64,000 bases of DNA. Origin: Onchocerca volvulus (lineage: Eukaryota > Nematoda > Chromadorea > Rhabditida > Onchocercidae). A model generated the notes under the pieces. It ran no database searches, was not told the origin of the DNA, and saw nothing but the letters and a program-made list of their open reading frames with translations. A program made the position numbers and the translations under genes. Shown here one piece after another: positions 1 through 8,859 of the stretch. Each line of letters begins with the position of its first letter. Position 1 is the stretch's first letter. The stretch lies in NCBI GenBank assembly GCA_000499405.2, contig HG738141.1:804171-868170 (forward strand). Reading direction: 5' to 3'.

Positions 1-149
1 AAGAATTAATATGGGAGTTCAAATGAGTATTCTTCAGGTGTATATGAAAATGTATTGAGTTTTATGACGGAGCGTCTAGCTTCATTATTGAGTGTTTGGG
101 GATTTACTGAATTTATAGGAAGGAAAATAACACGATTAGAGCGTGAATT

Positions 150-1150
150 TCATCTATGGGATGGACATAATAAGGATTTAAGTAAGTCGAATTTTAACTT
201 GAGAATAACTAGTACAATTAATATAATCAAGATAATTATACAAATGATAATTAATTTCCAATGAGTTATAGCGATCTCAACTTCCTGTTGTATAGAATCG
301 GAGACTCGGTCGAATTCGTCCACCAATTGATTTGCTAATTGTTGTCCTTCCTTTGCAAGTTCTTACCATTCAAAATCGTCCACTTGTTGATGCGGCATGG
401 AGTTAAGTGTAGCATCTCAAAAGCTCCAATTCAGCATTGATTTTTTCGATTTCAAATTTACTTATTGATCCTCCATTGAATTCGATTGTTTGCCATGGGA
501 TTTCAGTTGTCTTACAAGATGCCATCAGCAGTTTCCCATTTGTCCATCTAGTTATTACATCATTCCGTTGTAAGAGCATTTTTGTTGCGAGAGTAGGATG
601 AGTTTTGGGCAAATTTTCAATCAGATATAATAAATTATTCCGATTCTGACAGCTTCTTTGATAAGCTACCTTGAGTTGCTGGATAAGTTCTCGCCTAAGA
701 GAGTCAACTATATATTGAAACTTTACATTATTTGGATTAAATGTTTCTTCTGTGGAAAGCTCCATCATAAGTAATTGGTTTTTCGGATTTAGAGTTGTGA
801 GAATTTCGTTAGTGTTGTTATCTACATCCAGAATGATATTTCCTTTCATGAAATAAGGATAATTAAAATTACAATTAGAGTTTGTTCTCGTTTGATTGGC
901 TTTATCCACTACGAATGAGGCTTGTAATTCATTGATGACAAAATGATCACCGTATCTTATAGCGTCGAATCTTCCAACTCTTTTATATAGGCAATATTTG
1001 TGGATTTCGGTATTATTCCACAAGATAATGCTGGTGTTTGTGACACATTTGCCTCTTTGAGCTCTACAATGATCGGTGTTATCAAGGTTGGATATTGGGC
1101 CTCTTCCTTCCCTTGCCAAGAAATTTGCGTTTTGTTCCCTAACAATTTTT
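150..1150 (-). pseudogene. Envelope-like third ORF of a BEL/Pao retrotransposon, degenerate
   Basis: After the integrase the minus strand stays open from about 1150 to 403 and encodes a cysteine-containing ectodomain-like region followed by a helix-rich stretch. Past a frameshift near 405-420 the frame continues over an in-frame TAA at 363-365 to a strongly hydrophobic segment (about 190-262), a short basic tail and a stop at 150-152. A C-terminal membrane anchor with a short tail, downstream of integrase, is the usual layout of the envelope-like ORF in some nematode BEL/Pao elements. I infer this role from position and topology, not from a recognised domain. The N-terminal part appears lost, because the integrase is joined directly to it near 1150. 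It cannot give one intact product. The 3' LTR should lie at or left of the window start and is not visible. Confidence 0.5.
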
Positions 1151-1877
1151 AATACCAATTGAAATTGGTTTGCGTTATCACTCAAAACCATTTTTGGGAA
1201 TCCTCTTCGAGCAGTAAACCTTAAAGGTATGGTAGAAATTTTCACCTGATAAATCCTCGACCATTTCTAAATGTACCGCTCTAGTAGTAAAACAAGTAAA
1301 AAGAGCGATCCATCTCTTATTAATCGTATTATATGAGGATTTAACGGTGATTGGTCCAAGATAGTCAAGGCCCACATTTTCGAATGCTCTTGATCTTGTG
1401 ATCCGAAATTCTAGAAGAGTGGGCATGACTGGCAGCTTGAAAGGTCTTGCTTTCCAACGCTTACAATCCGTACACTTTGATATGACACTCTTTACTGCCG
1501 TTCTATCTTTAGGTATCCAGAATCTTCGTCTAATTTGAGATTACGTGTGTGTAGTCCCTGCATGGATTAATTTCTCATGTTGATTTTGTATGATGAGTTT
1601 AGTGAAATGATGACTCTTTGGGAGATAAATTGGAAATCTACCATCAAGGCTTGCTAATCTACTCCAAGATCTCCATAAATTGTGAGTGGTACTTTTAAAT
1701 AAGCTCCATTTTTCCTTTTCGTCCATTGTTAAGCATTGTGACTGTACTTGTCGAATCAACAATTGCTCTGCTACTTCATAATTTTTTGCAGTCATATTGC
1801 TTCGATCAAGTGATAAAGATAGCACCATTTGTCGTGAAACTAGTTTATATTTGAATGAAGGTGCTTCACGACACTAA
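1150..1877 (-). pseudogene. BEL/Pao integrase, broken and C-terminally truncated
   Basis: The frame opens near 1877. It shows the H2C2 zinc-binding domain (HEKLIH, then CTDC) followed by the first part of the DDE core: the first Asp in GLDYLGP and the second in LSDNANQF. Two lesions are visible. A TAA at 1541-1543 interrupts the zinc domain in frame, since both flanking segments share the same phase. An extra base near 1215-1225 shifts the frame before LSDNANQF. The third catalytic Glu and the usual C-terminal domain are missing, because the sequence switches to envelope-like coding near 1150, consistent with an internal deletion. Integration activity is therefore not expected. Confidence 0.8.
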
Positions 1878-1918
1878 GTAATAGAAATGCTTTATTACTT
1901 CAATTATAATACGTGAGG

Positions 1919-2563
1919 TGTCGTTCAGTATTAGCTGAGGCGGCACACAATAAATGACAGAAATATATATGTAAACGTATAAAAAATCAATTAGGAAATG
2001 GGAATGGGAGATGGTAGATTGTTGAAATGGAGTTGACGTCGTTGGTTGATCTTAACTGGATTGAAAAACTGATGCCCTTGAATTTTGCCGTTGCTTATAT
2101 GTAGTTTTTTGCCCACGCCTCTTCTGTCTGGGTGTCATTAAGTGTCAGCGTAGACTCTGCCTGGGTGCCATTAAGTGCCGGGGTAGATGTTGCCTGGTGT
2201 CATTAAGTGCTGGGGCAGACGTTGACAATTACTTCATTTTGTTGGTTAGTCATGTGATTTGGTCTTTGGACTGCATAATTACATTTAGACAACATTAAAA
2301 TTGGTTTCCCGATTGCTCAACAAATTTAACTACCATTACGAAATAATGTAAACGATTTTATAATTCAAAAAGTTAAATTAAAATTATGAAATAATGTAAA
2401 CACTTATACGATAATCACTTTAATTGCTTCATTATGTTTGGAGACAGGGGCAATTAAAATTGTTTACTTTAATTGCTCCAATATGTGGAGATAGGAGCAA
2501 TTGAAAGATGTTTAAATTAGTTGCTCCAATATATGGATTAATCTTTGATCGGTTATCCCGACA
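1919..2563 (-). mobile_element. Probable LTR-type insertion splitting pol
   Basis: This non-coding block separates RNase H from integrase, where pol should be continuous. On the minus strand it begins TGTCGGGATAACC, which ends the RNase H frame with a TAA. It has a TATA-like ACATATAAGC near 2090, and a segment ending in CGACA at 1919 gives a short TGTCG/CGACA inverted pair. Three 33-bp repeats lie in its upstream half, as often found in LTR U3 regions. An AATAAA lies just beyond, near 1890. I see no clear target-site duplication, so the left boundary is uncertain and the solo-LTR reading is an inference. Confidence 0.35.
2128..2224. repeat. Three tandem copies of a 33-bp unit
   Basis: Units at 2128-2160, 2161-2193 and 2194-2224 share the core CATTAAGTG followed by a C/G-rich stretch and TAGA or CAGA. 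They are noticeably more G+C-rich than their surroundings and do not hold an open frame across all three units. They sit inside the probable LTR insertion and may be U3 enhancer-type repeats. Confidence 0.75.
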
Positions 2564-3538
2564 CCATTGGTAATTTTTTATGACAAGTTTGTTTAATGAA
2601 TCTAAGAGCCCATACTGTTGCTCTCACTAATCTTTCCAATTTGCTAAACCGTTGTACATCGATGAATTGAATCGACTTCGTAATAAACCTCTGGTTATTT
2701 TTTGTTGTTAGAGCTGTAATGATTGCTTGTCCAAATTCATCGTGTCCAGTATAATTGAATCGGTTAGTAGGCCACTTAGATTCAGGTTCGATTAGCCAAT
2801 GAGGTCCTCTCCACCATTGTTTGCAATTTCGCAAATGAGATGGCGAAAGTCCTCTTGTCGCTATATCGGCTGGGTTATCTTGACTGGGTATATATCTTAT
2901 ATTGAATTTAGAGCTTCGAATTTCGTCCACTCTACTTTGCACAAATCTCGGTAAGAGTTTAGTGTAATTCGTGATCCAATATAAGACACATGTTGAGTCG
3001 CTCCAAAGCGTAATAGAGTGAGGTTGTTTCTGTAATTGTTTTATTACGAATTGTCCAGCCCGTACTCCAATTAGGACGGATAATAATTCAAGTCTGGGCG
3101 TTGTCATTCCTTTGATTGGCGCAATTCGAGATTTAGCAAAGATTAAATTTGTCCCTTTAACATCTTCCGAAACAATAGTGCGTGCATATACAGCTGCTGC
3201 ATAAGCGACAGTAGAAGCGTCAACGAAGATATGAATTTCTGTGTGATAATCTAAGTTAATTGCTTGACGAGGGAGTTCCACGACATCTGTTGACCAATGC
3301 ATAATAAGTTTCTTCCATTTGCGTATGTCAACCATGTTTAAAGGTTGATCCCAGGATATTTCTTGTCTCCATAAATTTTGGATAAATAATTTAAATTGTA
3401 TTAAAACTGGAACGAGAAATCCTAATGGATCATATTGCGAAGCAATAAATTTTAAGATGCTTCGTTTTGTTTCTTTCTCTTCATTCCATGGTTTTAATGT
3501 TACCATTATGGTGTCCCATCTAGTTTTCCAAATAACAC
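2556..3538 (-). pseudogene. BEL/Pao pol: connection and RNase H region
   Basis: The frame from 3506 to 2553 encodes the conserved post-RT segment (SQYDPLGFLVP) and an RNase H domain with its acidic residues in HIFVDAS, PRLELL, WSDST and NPADIATRG. RNase H degrades the RNA strand of the RNA:DNA hybrid during reverse transcription in the virus-like particle. The upstream join to RT is broken by a short duplication at 3539-3584. Downstream the frame stops at the start of the LTR-like insertion. The domain itself is intact at motif level. Confidence 0.85.
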
Positions 3539-3584
3539 CTAAATAATTTTTTCTTTCCCAACTAAATAATTTTTTCTTTTATAG
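3539..3584. repeat. Short tandem duplication, period 23 bp, breaking pol
   Basis: CTAAATAATTTTTTCTTT occurs at 3539 and again at 3562. The 23-bp period is not a multiple of three, so it ends the RT frame and separates it from RNase H. Removing one unit would realign the two frames, which shows that the duplication is the lesion. Confidence 0.85.
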
Positions 3585-4429
3585 CATAAATCATGATAAG
3601 GAATTTGTTCGTTGAAATCATAGTCATTGGAGACAAACTCTCTCACATTCATTGCTGCTCCCCGGAAGACCGTTTTTACTTGTTCATATTTTCTTAAAGC
3701 TTCCTCTGTATTCTCCGCTGATATTGTGATATTGTCGACATAAAGATTTCTTCTAATTTCTTCTGCTAATTTGATTTTAGAAATTTCTAGATGATGATCC
3801 AGCGTAGCTGCTAACAGAAAGGGCGATGAAATTACACCAAACGGAACTCTTTTAAACCGATAACAATTTATGTTTTCTTCACTTACATCACCATTGATAT
3901 CTTTCAACCAAAGAAATCGAGTGCTATTTCGATCACTCTCTTGGAGTCCTATTTGTAGAAAGGCCTTTTCAATGTCGGCAGTTATTACTATTCCCATTGA
4001 TCTGAAGCGTAGTAATACTCCGACCAGGTCCGGTAAAATTATTGGACCTCTGTATAGGACTTCATTGAGGCTCTTAAACCCTTGATGTCGTGCGGAGGCG
4101 TCGTATACTATTCTCAATGTGGTGGTACTATTATTAGGAGTATAAACTTCATGATGTGGTAGATAGTGTATAATTCCAGCCTCATCATTTAAATCTACTT
4201 CTTCTATTATGCCGTTCTTCAGCTGAGTCCTGATTGTTTCGTCGTATAGAGGAAGAATTGCTTTGAATTGGAGACGTTTGACTAGATTTTTTAAACGTCC
4301 CAAACACATCCCGTAGTTATTACTCAGCTTTTGTACTGAATCCTTCCACGGCCAGCATACTTGGTATCTCCCATTCTGCATAATGATGCTTTTTTTTGAA
4401 TTGCTTGATAGCTCGTTCATCATCATCAT
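3539..4429 (-). pseudogene. BEL/Pao reverse transcriptase
   Basis: The segment carries RT fingers and palm: RIVYDASA, the catalytic block TADIEKAFLQI, the RFKRVPFGV motif, and LYVDNI, which is YVDN where YVDD is the commoner form. It would convert genomic RNA to cDNA in the particle. At its 5' end the coding frame changes within a run of eight A on the coding strand (plus 4390-4397): the frame ending at 4320 holds the upstream residues and this frame the downstream ones. At its 3' end it is closed by the 23-bp-period duplication. It continues from the protease and lies upstream of RNase H in one pol reading order. Confidence 0.9.
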
Positions 4430-4468
4430 CAGTGGGAGATTCTTGTATGCCGATCATCTCTAATTTCC

Positions 4469-4736
4469 AAAACTTTTCTAATTCAGCATTAAGATTCGCG
4501 TTTACTGAGCATACTACTCCTGTGGGTTGTGTCCTTTGTTTTAAAAGTTTCTCGATATTTCCGCTTCCCACAATCATAGGACCAAGTTTTGATTGTACTA
4601 TAAAAACTTTTCTAATTCAGCATTAAGATTCGCGTTTACTGAGCATACTACTCCTGTGGGTTGTGTCCTTTGTTTTAAAAGTTTCTCGATATTTCCGCTT
4701 CCCACAATCATAGGACCAAGTTTTGATTGTACTATA
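4469..4736. repeat. Perfect-looking 134-bp tandem duplication within pol
   Basis: Copy one is 4469-4602 and copy two 4603-4736, with no difference that I can see. The duplicated part encodes the protease-RT linker (the peptide IEKLLKQRTQPTGVVCSVNA appears twice, in two frames). A 134-bp unit is 2 modulo 3, so it breaks the frame; removing one unit would place the protease and the following ORF in the same phase. Near identity suggests a very recent event or an assembly artefact. Confidence 0.9.
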
Positions 4737-5320
4737 GTATAGCCGGATTGTAATTTCTTAAGATTTTGGAGGCTAATAAATTTGAAGAAGTTATCTGCTC
4801 CAATTAAGATGTCTGGTTTCTCCCAATAGTTTGTTAAGTTTTCAAGTTGTTCTTCGTTAGATACATCTACTACTTGAAGCTCCTTCGTTAAATATTCCAC
4901 CACCTGACCATTGATTGTTATTATTTCATTGTTTGCTGTTTGCACGCTTAATTGAGCAGTAGTAGTAGGGCATTGTAGTGGAACCTTTGTGCCAAATGAG
5001 GCGACTAGCATCGTTCGAGGGTTCAGTTCTCTCAATTTCAATTGATTTGATAATTTCTTTGAAATGAAAGACATTTGTGAACCTATGTCAAACAAAGCTA
5101 ACGCTTCCTTTCGCTTTTGAGGATTATCTGGATTTATTACCTTTATTTGTTTACAAAATAATGAAGTTTCATTTGTTGTCTCAGTGTGAGCCGTACCCGT
5201 TGAGTGGTACAGTAGTGTTGAACCGTCTCTTGATTTTGAATGGGTTAATTCTTGCCCTTTTGTGTTTGGGAGTGAGAGGTTTCTTTCCCAATGGTCTCGT
5301 GCACAAAATATGCATGGTCG
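4598..5320 (-). pseudogene. BEL/Pao CCHC-type region and aspartic protease
   Basis: In this frame, open from 5320, a CIFCARDHW motif resembles a retrotransposon zinc knuckle. It is followed by a retropepsin-like domain whose active site reads LFDIGSQMSF, with Gly where DTG or DSG is usual in third position context (DIGS is typical of this family). It would cleave Gag-Pol in the particle. The frame is entered from gag only by a -1 shift at 5320-5326 and is lost at the 134-bp duplication. There is no need for its own AUG, although one lies at 5095. Confidence 0.8.
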
Positions 5321-5326
5321 TTTTTT
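5320..5326 (-). promoter_or_regulatory. A AAA AAC heptamer in -1 frameshift register
   Basis: On the coding strand the heptamer is phased X XXY YYZ relative to gag (codons AAA at 5325-5323 and AAC at 5322-5320). A -1 slip leads straight into the open protease frame, whose phase matches the ORF at 5095. The match to the classical eukaryotic slippery site is exact. A simple one-base deletion in an A run would look the same, so function is an inference. Confidence 0.4.
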
Positions 5327-6303
5327 AATTGTAGGGAGTTGTAGCTCCTTTTGATTGGTTTGAACTGTTGAGAGTGCTGAATTTGGATTTGTCCCCCTTT
5401 GTTTGTTGTAGTTTTATGGTTCGTGAGCGGAGTTGAACGTTGTCCAAATTTCATTTGTTGATTTACGTCTACCAAATCCAACAGAAATTGTCTTAATTTT
5501 TGAGTCGTCCAAGGTTTGTCGACTTTCTTCTGAGTGTATACCTTATTAATAATCCAGGATGGTAGCTTGCTTTCTATTATAGATTCGATACTTGGATGTT
5601 CTAGATTATCTCCTAAAGCTTCCAATTGTCGGAGCACTCGTTCGATATCTTCAATGGTAGTCGCCCATCCTTTCTCATTGTATTTGAGAGATTGAAATTC
5701 TTTGTATAATATTGATGATATTACTGAGGGGTCCCCATATTTATTCTTGAGTAATTCTCTTACGATCGAATAATTCTCAGGCGCAATTTCGTAACCCGAC
5801 ACTGCTTGTAACGCTTCTCCTCGAAGACACGAATACAAATAATTCAATTTTTGTATGTCGGGAATTGGTTGTAAATGAACAGCAGCCTCGAAGCTGCTCC
5901 AGAATTGCCGCCATTGTTTAGGGTCACCATTGAAGATGGGTAGTGAGAGTTGAGGTAATTGGACTGTGTGGCTAGGGGGAATTGTAGGCTTTTCTTGTTC
6001 CTTTCTTAATCCTTTGAAAAGCCGTTCTAATTTTTGTTCAGTTTCAGTTTTATGTTTTGTGAGGGTTATTATTGCTTCTTGACCCTCGTGCATGGTCTGG
6101 AATAGACCTTGTTCCCCCGCTAAGACTGATTCGAAGATTTTTTCCTCTTCGTCTCTTTTTTTGTATTAGTGATTGTTTGAACATATGCAAGCCACATCTG
6201 ATAGGTATCTTCAAGCGACTTAATACATAATTGGACTCTATCAATCTTATCTGCCAGTACTTGGTTTCTGGTTATATAAAGGTTCCCTTTTTGCTCCCAT
6301 TAC
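5320..6303 (-). pseudogene. BEL/Pao gag (capsid-like, DUF1759 region)
   Basis: The main frame 6093-5245 contains the DUF1759-like Gag core (PIFNGDPKQWRQFW, then YLYSCLRGEALQAV). The N-terminal part lies in another frame up to about 6303 and meets the core at an A7 run near 6165, so at least one indel is present. Gag would assemble the particle around RNA. At 5320-5326 the frame meets A AAA AAC, after which the -1 frame carries the zinc-knuckle motif and protease. The gag frame itself runs on to a stop at 5245. Confidence 0.85.
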
Positions 6304-6891
6304 AAGCTTGGGTCTGGGGATTCAAATACCAGGGTATTTATTTCTTGTAAAATAACAACTAACCTGCTTTTGCTGGTTGAATCTTGGCGATAATACTGCT
6401 TGACATCGTGTCTCACCTCAGGCACCAAAATATTGTCGTGAATTTTTTTTTGAATTGAATTGAGTTGTTGAGAGGTCCGACAAGCGCCAATATTACCACC
6501 AATATCTTGACCAGTGTTGATAGTCGTTGACTTGCGTTGACTCGAGTGAGTGAGTTGATTTGGTGAGATGTGTTGATTTGACTTGAAGTGTGTTGAATTG
6601 ATGCCGGATTGTAATAATCCTTTATTGGTACAAAAGAGGAATGAATAGGGGAATGAATAATGAAGAATGCTCAAGAATATATCTTAGCTTACAAAATGAA
6701 GGGTTTACATGTGTTGAGAAATGGGAGTGGGTTACAATAATTATCCAACATTCTTGCAGATATTCATTAACATACTCAAGGAACAGTGTTCCATTTACAT
6801 ATGTACAATAAAAACATTGTAACAGGATGTGAGGAGAAGAGTTCCCATGTATGGGATCAGATAAGCATGAAAGCGGATATGACTAACAACA
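6304..6891 (-). mobile_element. Probable 5' LTR and leader of the BEL/Pao element
   Basis: Upstream of gag, the minus strand from 6891 (TGTTGTTAGTC) contains CAATAAAGG near 6625 and a region rich in TCAAC repeats, as in LTR R/U5 and leader sequence. The second LTR is outside the window, so boundaries cannot be set by comparison. I could not identify a convincing primer-binding site. Confidence 0.35.
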
Positions 6892-7166
6892 CTTGAGAAA
6901 ACATTTGAGAAATGAATCTAAGGAATGCAAATTATGCAAATGATTCATTATTGTTAACATCCGGTTACAAATCAAAGGAAGAAATTTATCTATTTGTTTA
7001 TTAGTTTGAGATTTGTTGAGTTTCGCGAAATTGAAATTCGCGACACCTCTTTCGGAAGATCTGGTGGTGTTAGATCGAGTTTTTTTTTTTCTTCTTTGAG
7101 AAGTTTCAGGATTTTCTCTTTCTTTCGTTAGCTGTGTTGATTTATTCAGACTGGTAGACATGGTCC
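6892..7166 (-). other. Unrecognised short open frame beside the retrotransposon
   Basis: A 92-codon minus-strand frame from 7161 encodes a basic, Ser/Thr/Asn-rich N-terminus and ends just inside the putative LTR boundary. It has no family match that I recognise, and no splice-flanked continuation is visible. It may be retrotransposon leader, an older repeat, or chance. It lies directly next to the copied cyclin segment. Confidence 0.2.
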
Positions 7167-7640
7167 GCCTCGTGATATCAAAAAACCATCCTTGTCAACA
7201 TCCATATTCATTGAGAAATTTTTTAGGATAATCCTATTTCCTTGGCTTCTAGGCGAATATTATGAGCTTTGCTTTAAGCTCTTTCATCTTACAAATTCCC
7301 CATCACTATCTCCAGTTTTATTCTCCGGTTTTAGCAAAGCTTTATGAAATTTTCCCAAGTGTATCATGCCATCAAACAATGGTCAAAGAAGTTAACCATT
7401 CTTAACTGCATCTCTGGGAGCAAGTTCAAAGCAATTTGCATGCCAACAATCCAATCGATTATAGTTATTCGATTTTCTGGTTAAACTGAAAAGTTGATAA
7501 TAATTCGAACAAGGAAAAAATCATTCCTAGAAACATCCAAACGCATAAAACATATCACGACTTATAGAATTCACCTGACCTACAACTTCTATTAATAGTT
7601 TAGATTAATGAATCAATAAATTGAACAAAAAAAAAAAAAA
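7167..7640 (-). pseudogene. Decayed copy of cyclin exon 12248-12388 with its flanks
   Basis: The plus-strand sequence from 7167 follows 12085-12530 closely, including the shared block CATATTCATTGAGAAATTTTTTA and the intron edges. On the minus strand the part equal to the cyclin exon still reads TIIDWIVGMQIALNLLPE but reaches a TGA inside the exon. Only this exon and neighbouring intron are present, so it is a fragment pseudogene in the same orientation as the functional gene about 5 kb away. Confidence 0.85.
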
Positions 7641-7654
7641 AAAAAAAAAAAANA

Positions 7655-7880
7655 CAAACAATGATGATATAAAAATGTTTGTCATTCACTGATTTAAATG
7701 ATGATGAGAAAACTATCAAAATATACGAAGAAATCAAAAAATGAAAGCTGTGGAAATGAAATAAAATACCTAACAGTTCTTAAATGTAACAAATGATGCC
7801 AATCTTGATTTTCAAGCACAAGTAAACACAAATCGGTTTCTATCTTTATACATTCTCACATAGATCCATACAAAAGCGAG
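7655..7880. repeat. Direct copy of 9340-9610
   Basis: The segment from ACAATGATGATAT onward, including CTAACAGTTCTTAAATGTAA and a block ending in CACATAGATCCATNCAAAAGC, occurs at 7655-7880 and again at 9340-9610 in the same orientation. A third version lies on the opposite strand at about 49935-50040. It is intergenic sequence between the cyclin and NAA38 genes. An ambiguous base (n) lies at 7653, at the start of this copy. Confidence 0.8.
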
Positions 7881-7959
7881 TTTTTTATTGATACTTTATT
7901 ATTTTGAAAAAAAATAAAAAAAAAAAGGGGGGGGGAGTTTTTCATTGAGGTTTCCCTAT

Positions 7960-8340
7960 CGTTCACGAAATTGTGAAATAGGCTCAAATTAATTCGAGGA
8001 AGTTTCAGATCTGAATGTATCTTAAGATTCGATTTTAGGGATTAAAATGTTTGAGTTTGCTTTCCAAATGTTCAATTTAGATACCTGTGATTTTTAGTTT
8101 TCGGATGACAACCACCTCAGATTTTAACCGTGGACACTTTTTTTATAATCATTTTTCATTAATCATTTTTATAGTACCATTACATTTTCCTGATACTAGA
8201 AATAAAAATTCTTTTAAAAAACCACTTTATGATTATGCTATCCAGAAATAATCGGTTCAAACAAATCGATGCATAGCAGTCATTAAAATCAATTAATTTG
8301 AACAACTTTTTGGAATCAGATTTTCATGACCTAATGTACA
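7960..8340. repeat. Inverted copy of the NAA38 upstream region
   Basis: Sequence from 7960, including GTTTGAGTTTGCTTTCC and TTTTTCATTAATCATTT, is the reverse complement of the region just upstream of NAA38 (about 8930-9170). It brackets the two-exon gene with inverted flanks. The copy at 50880-51110 is in the same orientation as this one. Similarity fades towards 8340. Confidence 0.75.
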
Positions 8341-8347
8341 TAAAAAT

Positions 8348-8824
8348 TTATCCTGTATCCACTGTCGTATTCATTAAATATATTGATCGGATATGTTTTC
8401 CATTTGCCATAATCAGACCAACCATCCGGGATTCCAGTTCATCTTTCCATTGTTCCTGGAAATAAATTACTTACTGTAAAAATCTGAGTATCTCCAGGCG
8501 TTCCACAATTTGCCATAAGATCTCGAGATTATCACAATTTCAGAAATAATCGATATAGTTAAATGCTAATATTGCATTCCATTCTAATAAAATGTATATC
8601 ACATTATTTTGATATTGTTCCAGGACATTCGTGAAATCTACCAAGTCATTAAATTATGAAAAATATAAATTTTTTAAAATAATCACCTTACAACCACTGA
8701 GAATTATATTTGGTGCATTGTCAGTACAAACAAATTTCCCTTCAATTATACGTCCGTCAGTCAGTTCAAGCCGTAAAATCTCTCCAAGCCATCGCCGTAC
8801 TCCCAGGTCCTCTTGATCCACCAT
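8348..8824 (-). CDS. naa38: NAA38/LSMD1-like LSM-domain protein (NatC auxiliary subunit)
   Basis: Two exons, 8824-8687 and 8455-8348, join in phase 0 (GT at 8686, AG at 8457-8456) to give 81 residues. The product is a single Sm-like fold: Sm1 in LRLELTDGRIIEGKFVCTD (about residues 18-36) and Sm2 in MVGLIMANGKHIRSIYL (about 57-73), matching the TDGR...CTD and VG...HI.SI pattern of LSMD1/NAA38. In other eukaryotes this protein associates with NAA30 and NAA35 in the ribosome-associated NatC N-terminal acetyltransferase. It is shorter than the human protein, lacking an N-terminal extension. Its upstream region and first exon are duplicated elsewhere in the window, but only this copy is intact. 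A generic LSM protein is the alternative. Confidence 0.8.
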
Positions 8825-8859
8825 AACTTTTCCTAAGTATTATCTGAGAATACCTAGCA

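Noticed and set aside
55..264. Plus-strand ORF as a gene
   Set aside because: It is antisense to the membrane-anchor end of the envelope-like ORF.
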